Program-made: the position numbers and the translations under genes | In this document: positions 30,173 through 38,575 of the stretch, piece by piece | Position numbering within the stretch: the first letter of the stretch is position 1 | Layout: each line of letters opens with the position of its first letter | Assembly (NCBI RefSeq): GCF_002994615.1 | Contig: NZ_PVNK01000207.1 | Coordinates: 1 to 64,000, forward strand | Source: Enhygromyxa salina | Lineage (GTDB): Bacteria > Myxococcota_A > Polyangia > Nannocystales > Nannocystaceae | Direction of reading: 5' to 3' | Length of the DNA: 64,000 nt | Notes under the pieces: generated by a model | The model's database searches: none | Seen by the model: only the letters and a program-made list of their open reading frames with translations | Told to the model about the DNA's origin: nothing

Positions 30173-32946
30173 CCGAGCTGACCGCCGAGCGAGGCGAAGA
30201 AGCGCTCACGAGTCATCACCATCAGGGCCGCGCGCTTGTGGGGAAATTGGACCTCGCCCCATTCGTCCCACGCGGTGCTCTTTGACCAGCCGCGGACCAT
30301 GGCCTGATCGACCCGCGGCTCGCCGACCAGCCGCTGCGTGCGGGGCTCGTCGAGGAACAAGAAGTGGGCCATGGCCAGGAACCACTGCCGCCCCCAACCC
30401 CGGTGACGAAGCTCGGGCTCGCCGACGGCCATGTGAAAGCCGCGATCGTAATCCTCGGCGACATAGTGGGGACCGAGGCGATCTTCTTTGGCCCAATAGA
30501 TCTCGTAGTAGGCGAAGTCCTGCGAATCGAACGCGCCGATCGCCGGGATCACGTGGGGATCGGCGAGGCGCGCGTCAATGTAGTCTCGCAGCTGCTCGGG
30601 GGGCCAGGCCTGGTCCCAAAAGCGCGCGACGACGGGGTCGTTCATCCACCGGCAGAAGCGGTCGAGGTCGCGCTCGGGGTCGAAGTGTCGGAGGCTGAAG
30701 CTGCGATCGATGCTCGCGCAGTAGCGTCGGTAGAGCAGCCCAGCCGGGGCCGGGGGGCGACGCGGGTGCTCGATGCCGGCGGTGGTCGTGCGCCCGAGCT
30801 CGGGCGGCGGCGGACGATCGTTGCGGTGATGCCAGGGCCCGGGGCGTTGATAGAAGGTCTCGCGCAGGACCACCCGATCGCCGTCGACGACGTGGGCGAG
30901 GCCCGCCCGGGTCGCAAACAGGTGATCGAGGATCAGCGCCCGGCTGCGCGTGGTCGGGGGCCCGATCCAGCGCAGCTCGGCGCGGGGCCCAGCGTCGCGC
31001 AGCTCGAAGTCGTGGGCCTGACCGTCGAGGTCGAGCCGAGCGCGGCGCCAGCTCGAGCGCGTCGGCGTCTGCCAGGTGATCCGGGCGTCGGGGTCGGCGT
31101 AGTTGGCGATGCGGTGGGCGCCCGCGAGCTCGGGCCCGGGCGACGCGGCGCGGGCCAGGGGGTTTTGCAGCGCGCGATAGATGAGCTGGGGATCGGGGAG
31201 CGAGACCTCGCTGATGCCGGCCGCGAAGCAGCGCAGGTTGGCCTTGGTCCACAGCTGCGGCGCGTCGAGCAGGTAGTCGAGCGCCGAGGGATCCGCGAGC
31301 CCGCGCTCGCGCTGGGTCTCGAGCGTGGCTCGGAGCTGCTCGACCAGCGCCGACTGGGTCAGACCGGGGATCATCGCGAGCGAGGCGATCACGTTGAACA
31401 CGCCGTTGATGACGACCGAGTAGGCCCAGACCCGCTCGGCCAGGGGCGCCGCGAAGCTGGCCGCGGCGAGGCCCGGGAGGCGCTCACCAAAGCGCCGCAG
31501 CGCGAGCGTTGTGTAGGCCGTGCCCTGGGCGTCGCGGAACCACGCCGTGCGCGGCTCGAGCCCGGCGAGCTCGCCGTTGGCGGCGAAGCCGAGCACGAGG
31601 TTTTGCTGGTGGGCGCTGAGCAGCAGCCCGAACTCGGCCTGGGCCTCGATGATCGGCACGAGCACGCGGGCCAGAAAGCTGGCGAACCACCGCTGCCCGA
31701 GCTCAACCGCCGTGGTCGAGGCGCAGCGCGAGGCGGCGTGCTCGAGGCGCAGGGCGAGGCGGCTGCGACCGGATCGCGGGTGGTCTTGAACCAAGGTCGC
31801 GAGGGTCTCGACCGGGACCTCGGCGGCGAAGGGGTTCTCGCGCAGCGCGATGAAGGACACCGAGGGGCCGGGGCCTCCGGCGCCGTCGTCGAGTCCGAAG
31901 TAGGCTGGCTCGCGCAGGATCCGAAAGCTCGGGTGGCGACGCTCGAGGGCGCTGGCCTCGGTCTCGTCGAGCACCCGCCCGAGCAGGACGCCGCGCTCGA
32001 GCTCGGCCGGCGCGAGGGTCCGCAGCGAGTTGGTCAGGCGGATCGGCAGCGAGGCCTTGAGCATCCACGGGGCCGCGTCGGCGTGGAGCGTGCGCAGCGA
32101 GGAGGTCGGCGCCCACGGCCTGCCGCTTGGGCCGAGCGCCCGGAGCTGCTCGCGTTCGCGCAGCTGCGCGAGCTCGGGATCGCGGGCCAGAGCGCGGCCT
32201 TGGACGGGATGCAGGGGCAGGAGCACGAAGTCCTCGCCGAGCTCGCCCGCGCGCGCGGACCAGCTCGGATCGCTGGCGATCAGCTCGTCGAGTCGGGTCG
32301 CGGCCTCGGGCCCCCCGCCCATGAACACGCGCTCGCGCGCCACCGCCCACAGCTCGAGCTGCGTGCGACCGCCGAGCTCCGGGACGAAGCGGCCGTCGTG
32401 GCTGGCGTCGAGGCGCTCGCGCAGACGCGGGGCCGGGTGGACCGAGTGACCGAGGAGCAAGCCCTGCTCGGCCTCGACGAAGCCGAGGGGCTCGCGGAGC
32501 AGGTGCTCGATGTCGGCCGCGCGAGCGTCGAGGACCCGCTCGAGGTTGCTGGCGCTGGCGCGGACCCGGGCGACGAGGCGATCTCCGGCGGCCGGGTCGC
32601 GGCCGTCGAGTCCGATCGCCTGCGCGAGCTCGGGCTCGGCGACGAGCCGGGCGATGAGCTCGGTGATCGGCAGCGGGTGAAGCTCTCCTTCGAGGTCGCG
32701 CCAGCGCGCCGGGCCGGCCGCGATCCGGCCGACCCCGATCGGCTCACGCAGCGCGACCACGACGACCCCGGCCTGGCTTGGGAGCGGCAGCTCGAGCTCA
32801 TGGCGGCCCGCGCTCTCGCGCACCGACCAGCCCTCGAACTCGCGGATCAGCGCGCTGAGCAGCGCCTGGACCGATCCATCAAAGCCCGGCGCCGGGTGAT
32901 CGCCGAGGCGCCGAGGGGGACCCGAGTGTGTGCGTGCGTCGTCCAT
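30169..32946 (-). CDS. Fused siderophore synthetase and acetyltransferase (IucA-IucB)
   Basis: About 925 residues. The N-terminal 620 residues are an IucA-type synthetase, with LGHSVHPAPRLRE, VLLPLHPVQG, KASLPIRLTNSLRTL and SAHQQNLVLGF. The last 190 residues are an IucB-like GNAT domain, with SLRHFDPERDLDRFCRWMNDPVVARFWDQ and RHRGWGRQWFLAMAHFLF, which acetylates N6-hydroxylysine. In the classical aerobactin operon these are two genes (iucA, iucB). The ATG shares one base with the preceding stop (TGATG). A start six codons upstream is possible but lies inside the preceding gene. Confidence 0.9.
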   Translation of the reverse strand: MDDARTHSGPPRRLGDHPAPGFDGSVQALLSALIREFEGWSVRESAGRHELELPLPSQAGVVVVALREPIGVGRIAAGPARWRDLEGELHPLPITELIARLVAEPELAQAIGLDGRDPAAGDRLVARVRASASNLERVLDARAADIEHLLREPLGFVEAEQGLLLGHSVHPAPRLRERLDASHDGRFVPELGGRTQLELWAVARERVFMGGGPEAATRLDELIASDPSWSARAGELGEDFVLLPLHPVQGRALARDPELAQLREREQLRALGPSGRPWAPTSSLRTLHADAAPWMLKASLPIRLTNSLRTLAPAELERGVLLGRVLDETEASALERRHPSFRILREPAYFGLDDGAGGPGPSVSFIALRENPFAAEVPVETLATLVQDHPRSGRSRLALRLEHAASRCASTTAVELGQRWFASFLARVLVPIIEAQAEFGLLLSAHQQNLVLGFAANGELAGLEPRTAWFRDAQGTAYTTLALRRFGERLPGLAAASFAAPLAERVWAYSVVINGVFNVIASLAMIPGLTQSALVEQLRATLETQRERGLADPSALDYLLDAPQLWTKANLRCFAAGISEVSLPDPQLIYRALQNPLARAASPGPELAGAHRIANYADPDARITWQTPTRSSWRRARLDLDGQAHDFELRDAGPRAELRWIGPPTTRSRALILDHLFATRAGLAHVVDGDRVVLRETFYQRPGPWHHRNDRPPPPELGRTTTAGIEHPRRPPAPAGLLYRRYCASIDRSFSLRHFDPERDLDRFCRWMNDPVVARFWDQAWPPEQLRDYIDARLADPHVIPAIGAFDSQDFAYYEIYWAKEDRLGPHYVAEDYDRGFHMAVGEPELRHRGWGRQWFLAMAHFLFLDEPRTQRLVGEPRVDQAMVRGWSKSTAWDEWGEVQFPHKRAALMVMTRERFFASLGGQLG

Positions 32947-33779
32947 CAGTTGGGAACGACGCACGCGCCGACGTGGGCCTGGTTGGGGTCTGAGGCGCCG
33001 ATCGACTCACACACGGCGCCGATGCCCTGGGCCGCGCAGGTGTTGGTGTCCTCGGTGGTGTCGCAGTAGTCCGTGCAACAGTAGTCCTCCGAGCTGCAGC
33101 CAGCGACGAACTGCGAGCAGTGGAGGCCGGCCGCACAGCTCGCGCCGGTCGCACAGGGCTGACCGACGCCGTTGCCCTCGGCGCCCCGCGGGAAGCAGAC
33201 AAAGCCCTCGGGCGGCCGGTAGATGCAGGCCTCATCGCTGCCGCAAGATCCCACGATCAGGGGATCGCAGACCGGCGCGCACACGGGCAGGGAGCCGATG
33301 CCCACGCAGCGCTCCTCGTTCGCGCAGCCCTCTTCGACGCACAGCGGGTAGCACAGCCCCGACCACGGGGCGCCGTTCGGATCGAAGGGGCCGATGCACC
33401 ACGAGCTCTGATCGCAGTCGTCGGTCCCGGCGATCACGCCGTCGTGCATGCACTCCTCGCCGGCACCGTTGTCGCCCTCTACGGGCAAGCACACGAACTC
33501 CCAGTCGTCGGCGCCGAGACGAAGCAGGCACTTGTAGTCGTCGGGACAGTCTTGCGCCTCCGGCAGGCACTGCGCCCCCTCGGGATCGCCCTGGCCCTCG
33601 CCCTCGGTCTCGCCGGTCTCGCTGGCCTCGCCGGTCTCGCCGGGTGTTTCGTGGTCGGCCTCATCCTCGTGTTCGGCGTGGGTTTCGGTGCCCTCGTCGT
33701 CGATCCCCGGAGGGGTCGAACAGGCGAGCAGCCAACACGAGGCCGTCAGGACCAGAGCGCGAGAAGAGGCTGAGAGCAT
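32946..33779 (-). CDS. Cys-rich lipoprotein, first gene of siderophore operon
   Basis: 277 residues. The signal peptide ends WLLAC, followed by a Glu/Thr/Gly-rich acidic linker (about residues 25-68). The rest holds about 28 Cys in patterns such as CLPEAQDCPDDYKC, CVEEGCANEERC and CSSEDYCCTDYC, so it is disulphide-stabilised. Similar Cys-rich lipoproteins are common in myxobacteria without known function. Being first behind a Fur-like box and coupled to the IucA-IucB gene, it may bind the siderophore or iron at the surface; that is inference. Confidence 0.75.
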   Translation of the reverse strand: MLSASSRALVLTASCWLLACSTPPGIDDEGTETHAEHEDEADHETPGETGEASETGETEGEGQGDPEGAQCLPEAQDCPDDYKCLLRLGADDWEFVCLPVEGDNGAGEECMHDGVIAGTDDCDQSSWCIGPFDPNGAPWSGLCYPLCVEEGCANEERCVGIGSLPVCAPVCDPLIVGSCGSDEACIYRPPEGFVCFPRGAEGNGVGQPCATGASCAAGLHCSQFVAGCSSEDYCCTDYCDTTEDTNTCAAQGIGAVCESIGASDPNQAHVGACVVPN

Positions 33780-33798
33780 GGGCCGCTTCTACTAGATA

Positions 33799-33815
33799 TT
33801 GAAAATTGTTTTCAA
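33799..33815. promoter_or_regulatory. Fur-box-like operator, site 1
   Basis: A 17-base perfect inverted repeat TTGAAAATTGTTTTCAA (7-bp arms, 3-base centre). It resembles the 7-1-7 Fur box pattern and lies 20 bases upstream of the start of the leftward siderophore operon, in an AT-rich gap within otherwise very GC-rich DNA. Likely iron-responsive repression by Fur. Confidence 0.72.
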
Positions 33816-33859
33816 CTTAAATGATTTTATCGCCTGAGAGTCTTCTCAAGCTGTAGGTC

Positions 33860-33884
33860 TTGAAAATTAATTGATTTTGAAAAC
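33860..33884. promoter_or_regulatory. Fur-box-like operator, site 2
   Basis: TTGAAAATTAATTGATTTT followed by GAAAAC: overlapping Fur-like half sites, less symmetric than site 1, placed 12 bases before the rightward methyltransferase start. Position suggests control of the methyltransferase-exporter pair by the same regulator. Confidence 0.55.
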
Positions 33885-33895
33885 GGATATCAATA

Positions 33896-34777
33896 ATGTC
33901 GGTCGCCATGGTCAACCTGGCATCCACCTCGACTCTGTCCGAGCCCGTCGTGCTCGGGGAGGTGAGCGAGACCTTGATGATCCCGCTGTGGTGCCGAGCG
34001 ATCGAGAGCGAGCGACGCCGCGGACTCCTGCACGACCCCAAGGCTCAGGCGATGGTCGCCGCGCTCGACTACGACTTCGACCGTCGCTTCGCTGATCTGC
34101 GTCGACTCGCGTTCCGGGCCTGCTTGCGGACCGTGATGATCGATCGCTGGGTCCAGCGCTTCATCCGAGCGCGCCGCCACGCCACGGTCGTCGAGATCGG
34201 TACGGGCCTGAACACTCGCTTCGAGCGGGTCGATGACGGGGCGCTGCGATGGTTCGACGTCGACCTGCCCGACTCGATGGCGCTGCGCCGACGCTTCTTC
34301 ACGGACACGAGCAGGCGCACGATGATCGAGGGGGCGTTTGGCGACGAGGACTGGCTCGCGAGGATCGAGCCGGCCGAGGGCCCCAAGCTGTTCATCGTCG
34401 AGGCCGTGCTCGTCTACCTCGACGAGGCCGTGGTCCGCCGGGGCTTCGAGCAGATCGCTCGGGCGTTCCCGGGCAGCGAGATCATCTTCGACACCGTGAC
34501 GACCCGGGCGGTCAGCTCTCGCAACCGACCGATGATGAAGTCCTACCAGGCCCCCTTTGTGTGGGGCTGCGACGATCCGCGGGTGATCGAGGGCTGGGCC
34601 CAACACCGGCTGCGAGAGACGACGACGATCGACGAGCTGCCCCGTGAGCTTCGACGCCGCGTGCCGCTCGAGCACCGCCTGATGCTCCCTTACCTGCGCT
34701 GGCGCAAGCCCGAGCTGCTCCGCTCGCACGCCCTCAACCGCGTCGAGCTCCACCCCCCGATGACCGATGACCGATGA
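33896..34777 (+). CDS. LCM/PPM1-type SAM-dependent methyltransferase
   Basis: 293 residues of the leucine carboxyl methyltransferase-like family. It contains MIPLWCRAIESERR and HDPKAQAMVAALDYDFDRRF, the SAM-binding VVEIGTGLNTRFERVDDGALRWFDVDLPDSMALRRRFF, and LFIVEAVLVYLDEAVVRRGF. Members often methylate carboxylates or hydroxyls of small molecules. It is divergent from the siderophore operon behind a Fur-like site and may tailor the siderophore or a precursor. No strong ribosome site is seen; a second ATG at 33908 is an alternative start. Confidence 0.85.
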   Translation: MSVAMVNLASTSTLSEPVVLGEVSETLMIPLWCRAIESERRRGLLHDPKAQAMVAALDYDFDRRFADLRRLAFRACLRTVMIDRWVQRFIRARRHATVVEIGTGLNTRFERVDDGALRWFDVDLPDSMALRRRFFTDTSRRTMIEGAFGDEDWLARIEPAEGPKLFIVEAVLVYLDEAVVRRGFEQIARAFPGSEIIFDTVTTRAVSSRNRPMMKSYQAPFVWGCDDPRVIEGWAQHRLRETTTIDELPRELRRRVPLEHRLMLPYLRWRKPELLRSHALNRVELHPPMTDDR

Positions 34778-34800
34778 CCGGTGACCGATGATCGGTGACC
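34760..34800 (+). repeat. Heptanucleotide tandem repeat at gene junction
   Basis: Six near-identical 7-base units (ATGACCG x3, GTGACCG, ATGATCG, GTGACC). The tract contains the last codons and stop of the methyltransferase (34775-34777) and the start codon of the exporter (34788). Each ATGACCG unit contains ATGA, a potential coupled start/stop. Confidence 0.85.
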
Positions 34801-36005
34801 CCGCGCGAGCGCGGGTCGAGCCAGGGCTGTCCGGTCGCGCCTTGTTCACGCTGTGGCTGACGGTCTGCCTCGACATGGTTGGGTTCGGGATCATCCTCCC
34901 GGTGCTCCCCTTTCACGCCGAGCGCTTCGGGGCGACGCCGGCCGCGATCGCCTACCTGGCAGCGGCCTTCTCCCTCGCCCAGCTCGTCGCCGCGCCGCTG
35001 CTCGGGCGGCTCGGGGACCGCGTTGGCCGACGACCGGTGCTCCTGCTCTCGATCGCCGGATCGTGCGCGTCGATGCTGCTGCTCGCCGTCGCCAATGACC
35101 TCGCCTGGCTGTTCGTGGCGCGACTGTGCGCGGGGGCGTGCGGCGCCAAGGTCCCGACGGCGCAGGCCTACGTCGCCGATCGCTGCGCGCCCGAGCGACG
35201 CGCCAAGGCCCTGGGTCGGGTGGGCTCGGCGATCGGCGTGGGCTTCGTGCTCGGCCCGGCGATCGGCGCGCTCCTGACCACGCCGAGCTGGCCGGCGCTG
35301 CCCTTCGTGGCCGCGGCGGGGCTGAGCGTGTGCAATTGGGTGCTCGCGTTCGTGTGGCTGCCCGAAGCTCGCAACGCCCGCGCCCGGCCGACCCCGCGAG
35401 GCCCCCGGGCCACGCTGCGGCGCTCCCCCGTGCTGGCGCTCATCGGGCTCAACCTCGGCTTGTTTGTCGCGTTCGCGGGCATGGAGTCGACCTTCGCCCT
35501 GCTGCTCGAGGCCCGGCTGGGCTGGGGCGCCTCGGAGGTCGGGCTCTTGTTCACGCTGATCGGCGTGACGATCGTGCTCAGCCAAGGCGTGGTGGTCGGG
35601 CGAGTGGTCGCGCGGCTCGGTGAGCGAGGCACGCTGCGCGTCGGCCTCGTCGTGTTGAGCCTGGGCCTCGCGGGCTTGGGCGCGGCCAGCCACGCGCCGA
35701 GCTTGATCGTGGCCGCGTGCGCGGTGGCGCTGGGCAACGGGCTGGTCTCGCCGAGCTTGTCCGCGCTGATCAGTCAGGGCACGGAGCCGAGTCGCCAGGG
35801 GGCCACGCTGGGCCTGGCCTCGGCGGCCGCGAGCCTCGGCCGCGTGCTCGGACCGGTCGGAGCCGGGAGCGCCTTCGAGCTCCTCGGACCCGGATCGCCC
35901 GCGCTGCTCGGCGCTGGCGTGACCCTGGTGATGCTTGCGTGCACGGGCGCCAGGCTCCGCGGCCAGGACCAAGCTACAGCTTCGTCGCCGCGAAGCGGGT
36001 CGTGA
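34788..36005 (+). CDS. MFS transporter, probable siderophore exporter
   Basis: 405 residues, twelve predicted membrane helices. N-terminal motif LTVCLDMVGFGIILPVLPFHAERFGA and the loop 2-3 signature GRLGDRVGRRPVLLLS place it in the major facilitator drug:H+ antiporter group (TetA-like). It starts ten bases after the methyltransferase stop and shares the presumed Fur-controlled promoter. Export of the newly made siderophore is the best guess from context; the substrate is not visible in sequence. Confidence 0.85.
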   Translation: MIGDPARARVEPGLSGRALFTLWLTVCLDMVGFGIILPVLPFHAERFGATPAAIAYLAAAFSLAQLVAAPLLGRLGDRVGRRPVLLLSIAGSCASMLLLAVANDLAWLFVARLCAGACGAKVPTAQAYVADRCAPERRAKALGRVGSAIGVGFVLGPAIGALLTTPSWPALPFVAAAGLSVCNWVLAFVWLPEARNARARPTPRGPRATLRRSPVLALIGLNLGLFVAFAGMESTFALLLEARLGWGASEVGLLFTLIGVTIVLSQGVVVGRVVARLGERGTLRVGLVVLSLGLAGLGAASHAPSLIVAACAVALGNGLVSPSLSALISQGTEPSRQGATLGLASAAASLGRVLGPVGAGSAFELLGPGSPALLGAGVTLVMLACTGARLRGQDQATASSPRSGS

Positions 36006-36169
36006 ACTCGAAGCTCGGCCCAGCCCGAGCGCCACGAGCTCCGCGCCGCCGACAGATCCAGGCGCGCGCTTGATGCCCTTCGAGGTCGCGCCCGCGCCGA
36101 GCAGGGTGTCGCAGGTGTCGTTGCCGTCGGGGCTCTCGGTCGTGCTTTGCGATGGGGTGGGCTGCAGGA

Positions 36170-36718
36170 TCACCCACGCGGGAGCTGTGCGCGGACCAGC
36201 TCGGCGAGGGCGCTGACGTGGCCGTCGTCGCCGCCCATCTCGGCGAGGGCGTCGTGGAGACGCAGGAGGTACTCGACGTTGGCCCCGCTCGGTCCGACGC
36301 TGGTCAGGATCTGGGCGGCGACCTGCTCGAGCGGGGCCTCGCCGAGCCACTCGGGGTTGGTCGGCGTCGCGAGGTACACGAGCACGTCGGCGATCCGCCC
36401 CGCGCCGTGCACGACCTCGACCCGACGGCGCTCGTAGCCGCCCTTCTCGCGGTGGTCGAGGCTCGCGAGGACCTCGGGCTCGTGGCCGGGGGCCACGCGG
36501 TAGACCGTGCCCCAGCAGCGCTCGTTTCGCGTGCTCGGCAGCAGCGTCACGACCCGCCCGGGCGCCCCGGGGACGCCGCGGTGGTCCGTCGAGCCCTGCC
36601 AAAAGCGCCGCTGGAACCCGCGCACGTAGCCCGCGTGGCGCTCGGCGTGGGCGAAGGCGGGTCGCCAGACCAGCGAGCCGTAGCCGAAGATCCAAAGCGG
36701 GTTCGAGGCGGGGGACAT
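36170..36718 (-). CDS. ChaC-like gamma-glutamylcyclotransferase
   Basis: 182 residues. N-terminal WIFGYGSLVWRPAFA is the cyclotransferase glycine loop, with GFQRRFWQGSTDHRGVPGAPGRVVTL and the likely catalytic Glu in LDHREKGGYERRRV. ChaC proteins cleave glutathione to 5-oxoproline and Cys-Gly. A longer frame starts 30 codons upstream but that part is Arg/Pro rich and overlaps the divergent lipoprotein gene. The gap of 164 bases between the exporter and this gene holds nothing recognisable. Confidence 0.88.
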   Translation of the reverse strand: MSPASNPLWIFGYGSLVWRPAFAHAERHAGYVRGFQRRFWQGSTDHRGVPGAPGRVVTLLPSTRNERCWGTVYRVAPGHEPEVLASLDHREKGGYERRRVEVVHGAGRIADVLVYLATPTNPEWLGEAPLEQVAAQILTSVGPSGANVEYLLRLHDALAEMGGDDGHVSALAELVRAQLPRG

Positions 36719-36747
36719 GACTTTCAATCTTAATCTACACTCCCGGC

Positions 36748-37722
36748 ATGCCGCAGCGAGGCCTGGTGCTCGTCCTGGCCCTGGCGACGGGGGCTCTCGG
36801 GGGCGCATGTCGCAAGCCGACCACGCCAGTCGAGCAGCCCGAGGACGCGCCGATCGCGGTCGTCGACGAAGAGGTCGACGCCCCCGGGGTCTGCAGCGCG
36901 GGCTGTGACCGGCTCGAGCGCTGCGTGCCCGAGCTCGTCGGGGAGATCGACGGCGACCCGACGGTGATCGCCGATCGCCTCGGGCAAGAGTGCGACTCCG
37001 CGTGCGCGACCTTCGAAGACCGGGGCTCGAGCCTCGCGCTGCGCGACTGCCTCAACCTCGACTCGTGCAACGCCTACTGGGGCTGCGTCGGGACCGCGAC
37101 GGTCCGGCCGTGGCTGGCCGCGGTCGCGCCCGTCGGCGAGCGGACCTGCGAGAACTTGTGCAGCCAGGCGAGCGCGTGCGCGATCGCCAAGGTCTGCGAG
37201 ACCGAGGCGGGCGGACGCAAGACGCGGCCCGGCAAGGCCGGCGCCGACGCGGGCGAGGACGAGCAGGTCATCGACCCCGAGTGCATGCGAGACGACGTCC
37301 GGCGCAGCGAGCTCGACGAGACCTGCCTGCTCTCGTGCGAGGCCACGCCCGTCGACAGCCCCGCGCGGACCGAGCTGATCGGCTGCATCGACCACGCCTC
37401 GTGTGACGGCATGCTCAGCTGCCTCGACAGCTGGGCCGAGACCGACTACGGCGACGCGAGCGGACCGACGCCGGGGATCAGCCCGACCTGCGACGCCTTT
37501 TGCACCCGCGCGATCGTGTGCGGCGCCGAGCAAGAGAACGTCGAGCTCGAGCCCGAGGAGCTCGAAGAGCTCAAGCAGGTGATGACCAGCACCTACGTCG
37601 AGTGTGCGGTCCAGTGCGGCAAGGACCTCGCGCCCGGCGACGAGGCGGCGCGGGCGGCCTTCGACGCCTGCGCGGCGGTCGAGACCTGCGAGGCGTTCAC
37701 GACCTGCGCCAACGAAGTCTGA
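36748..37722 (+). CDS. Cys-rich lipoprotein, function unknown
   Basis: 324 residues. The signal peptide ends LGGAC. The mature protein holds repeated helical Cys pairs of the form C...C.....C...C (CSAGCDRLERC, CDSACATFEDR, CENLCSQASAC, CLLSCEATP, CDAFCTRAIVC, CAVQCGKDL), suggesting several small disulphide-linked helical hairpins. This organisation recurs in myxobacterial lipoproteins of unknown role. Only 29 bases separate it from the divergent ChaC gene. Confidence 0.75.
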   Translation: MPQRGLVLVLALATGALGGACRKPTTPVEQPEDAPIAVVDEEVDAPGVCSAGCDRLERCVPELVGEIDGDPTVIADRLGQECDSACATFEDRGSSLALRDCLNLDSCNAYWGCVGTATVRPWLAAVAPVGERTCENLCSQASACAIAKVCETEAGGRKTRPGKAGADAGEDEQVIDPECMRDDVRRSELDETCLLSCEATPVDSPARTELIGCIDHASCDGMLSCLDSWAETDYGDASGPTPGISPTCDAFCTRAIVCGAEQENVELEPEELEELKQVMTSTYVECAVQCGKDLAPGDEAARAAFDACAAVETCEAFTTCANEV

Positions 37723-37723
37723 C

Positions 37724-38458
37724 TCAAAGGCACACGTCGAGCTCGCGGCCAGCGTAGATCCGGGTCTCGCGGATGACCGCCGCCACGCCCGGGTAGTCCC
37801 AGAGGAGATCGTAGGGGCCACCGTTGATGCTGAAGGCGACCGAGTCTCGGACCGATTGATCGCAGTCGGGATCCTGGAGCCCGATCTCGGTGATGTCCCA
37901 TACGTTGACGCCCTCGCCCTCGGGGCCGCCACCGAGCTCACCCTGCTCGACGGGCTCGGCCGTGGCGTCGCTGAAGTCGACGATCGGGGCATCGACGAGG
38001 TCGAGCGAGGCGATATCGACGGCAGCGTTGAGCGCACACCCGGCGTCGTTGAGCTCGAGCACGAAGTAGCTGAACTGCGTGGTCAAGGACTGGCCGGCCA
38101 TGTCGTGATCAAAGTAGAGGTAGATTCGGTCTTCGTCGTCGACCATCGAGTTTTCGGACACGCTGAGCTCGATGTTGCTCGCGTTTGACGAGGTCAGCGG
38201 ATCGGGAAAGCCGGACGCGGAGGCGAGCAGCCGGTGAAGCTCGACCGTGGGCTGGAAGTTCTCGCACGGGCCGGGGCCGGGGTCGCCGTCGCCGTCGCCG
38301 TCGCCGGTGTCGCCGTCGCTGTCGCCACTGTCGCCGTCCCCGCTGTCGGTCGTGTCAGCGTGGAAGTCGTCGCCCGGGCGGAACTCAGGGTTGACTCCCC
38401 AGATGCAACCCGACGCCAGCAAGGTGATGGCGAAGTCCGCCCTGCCAACCCACTCCAC
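37724..38458 (-). CDS. Lipoprotein with Gly-Asp stalk, function unknown
   Basis: 244 residues from a GTG start. A short signal ends TLLASGC, followed by an acidic stalk [22 protein letters not shown]. The C-terminal domain of about 180 residues has four Cys and strands such as RIYLYFDHDMAGQSLTTQFSYFVLEL, and no recognised family. It is convergent with the preceding lipoprotein gene with one base between stops. Confidence 0.72.
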   Translation of the reverse strand: MEWVGRADFAITLLASGCIWGVNPEFRPGDDFHADTTDSGDGDSGDSDGDTGDGDGDGDPGPGPCENFQPTVELHRLLASASGFPDPLTSSNASNIELSVSENSMVDDEDRIYLYFDHDMAGQSLTTQFSYFVLELNDAGCALNAAVDIASLDLVDAPIVDFSDATAEPVEQGELGGGPEGEGVNVWDITEIGLQDPDCDQSVRDSVAFSINGGPYDLLWDYPGVAAVIRETRIYAGRELDVCL

Positions 38459-38575
38459 CGCTTGACGTTATCAGCTCTGCCAAGGTCGCCAAGGTCTCGA
38501 TCGTCGAGGCTCCGCGCAACTGCTGCGTGCTCGCTGGCCTCTGCGATTCGGTGTCACACCCACAGATAGGGCACC

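Noticed and set aside
30364-33069. 901-residue open frame on the plus strand
   Set aside because: Antisense shadow of the fused IucA-IucB gene, with Gly/Arg/Ala/Asp-rich composition and no motif.
25152-36005. Calling the siderophore aerobactin itself
   Set aside because: The enzyme set is of the aerobactin type, but the fusion, the methyltransferase and the unknown diamine choice leave the product open.
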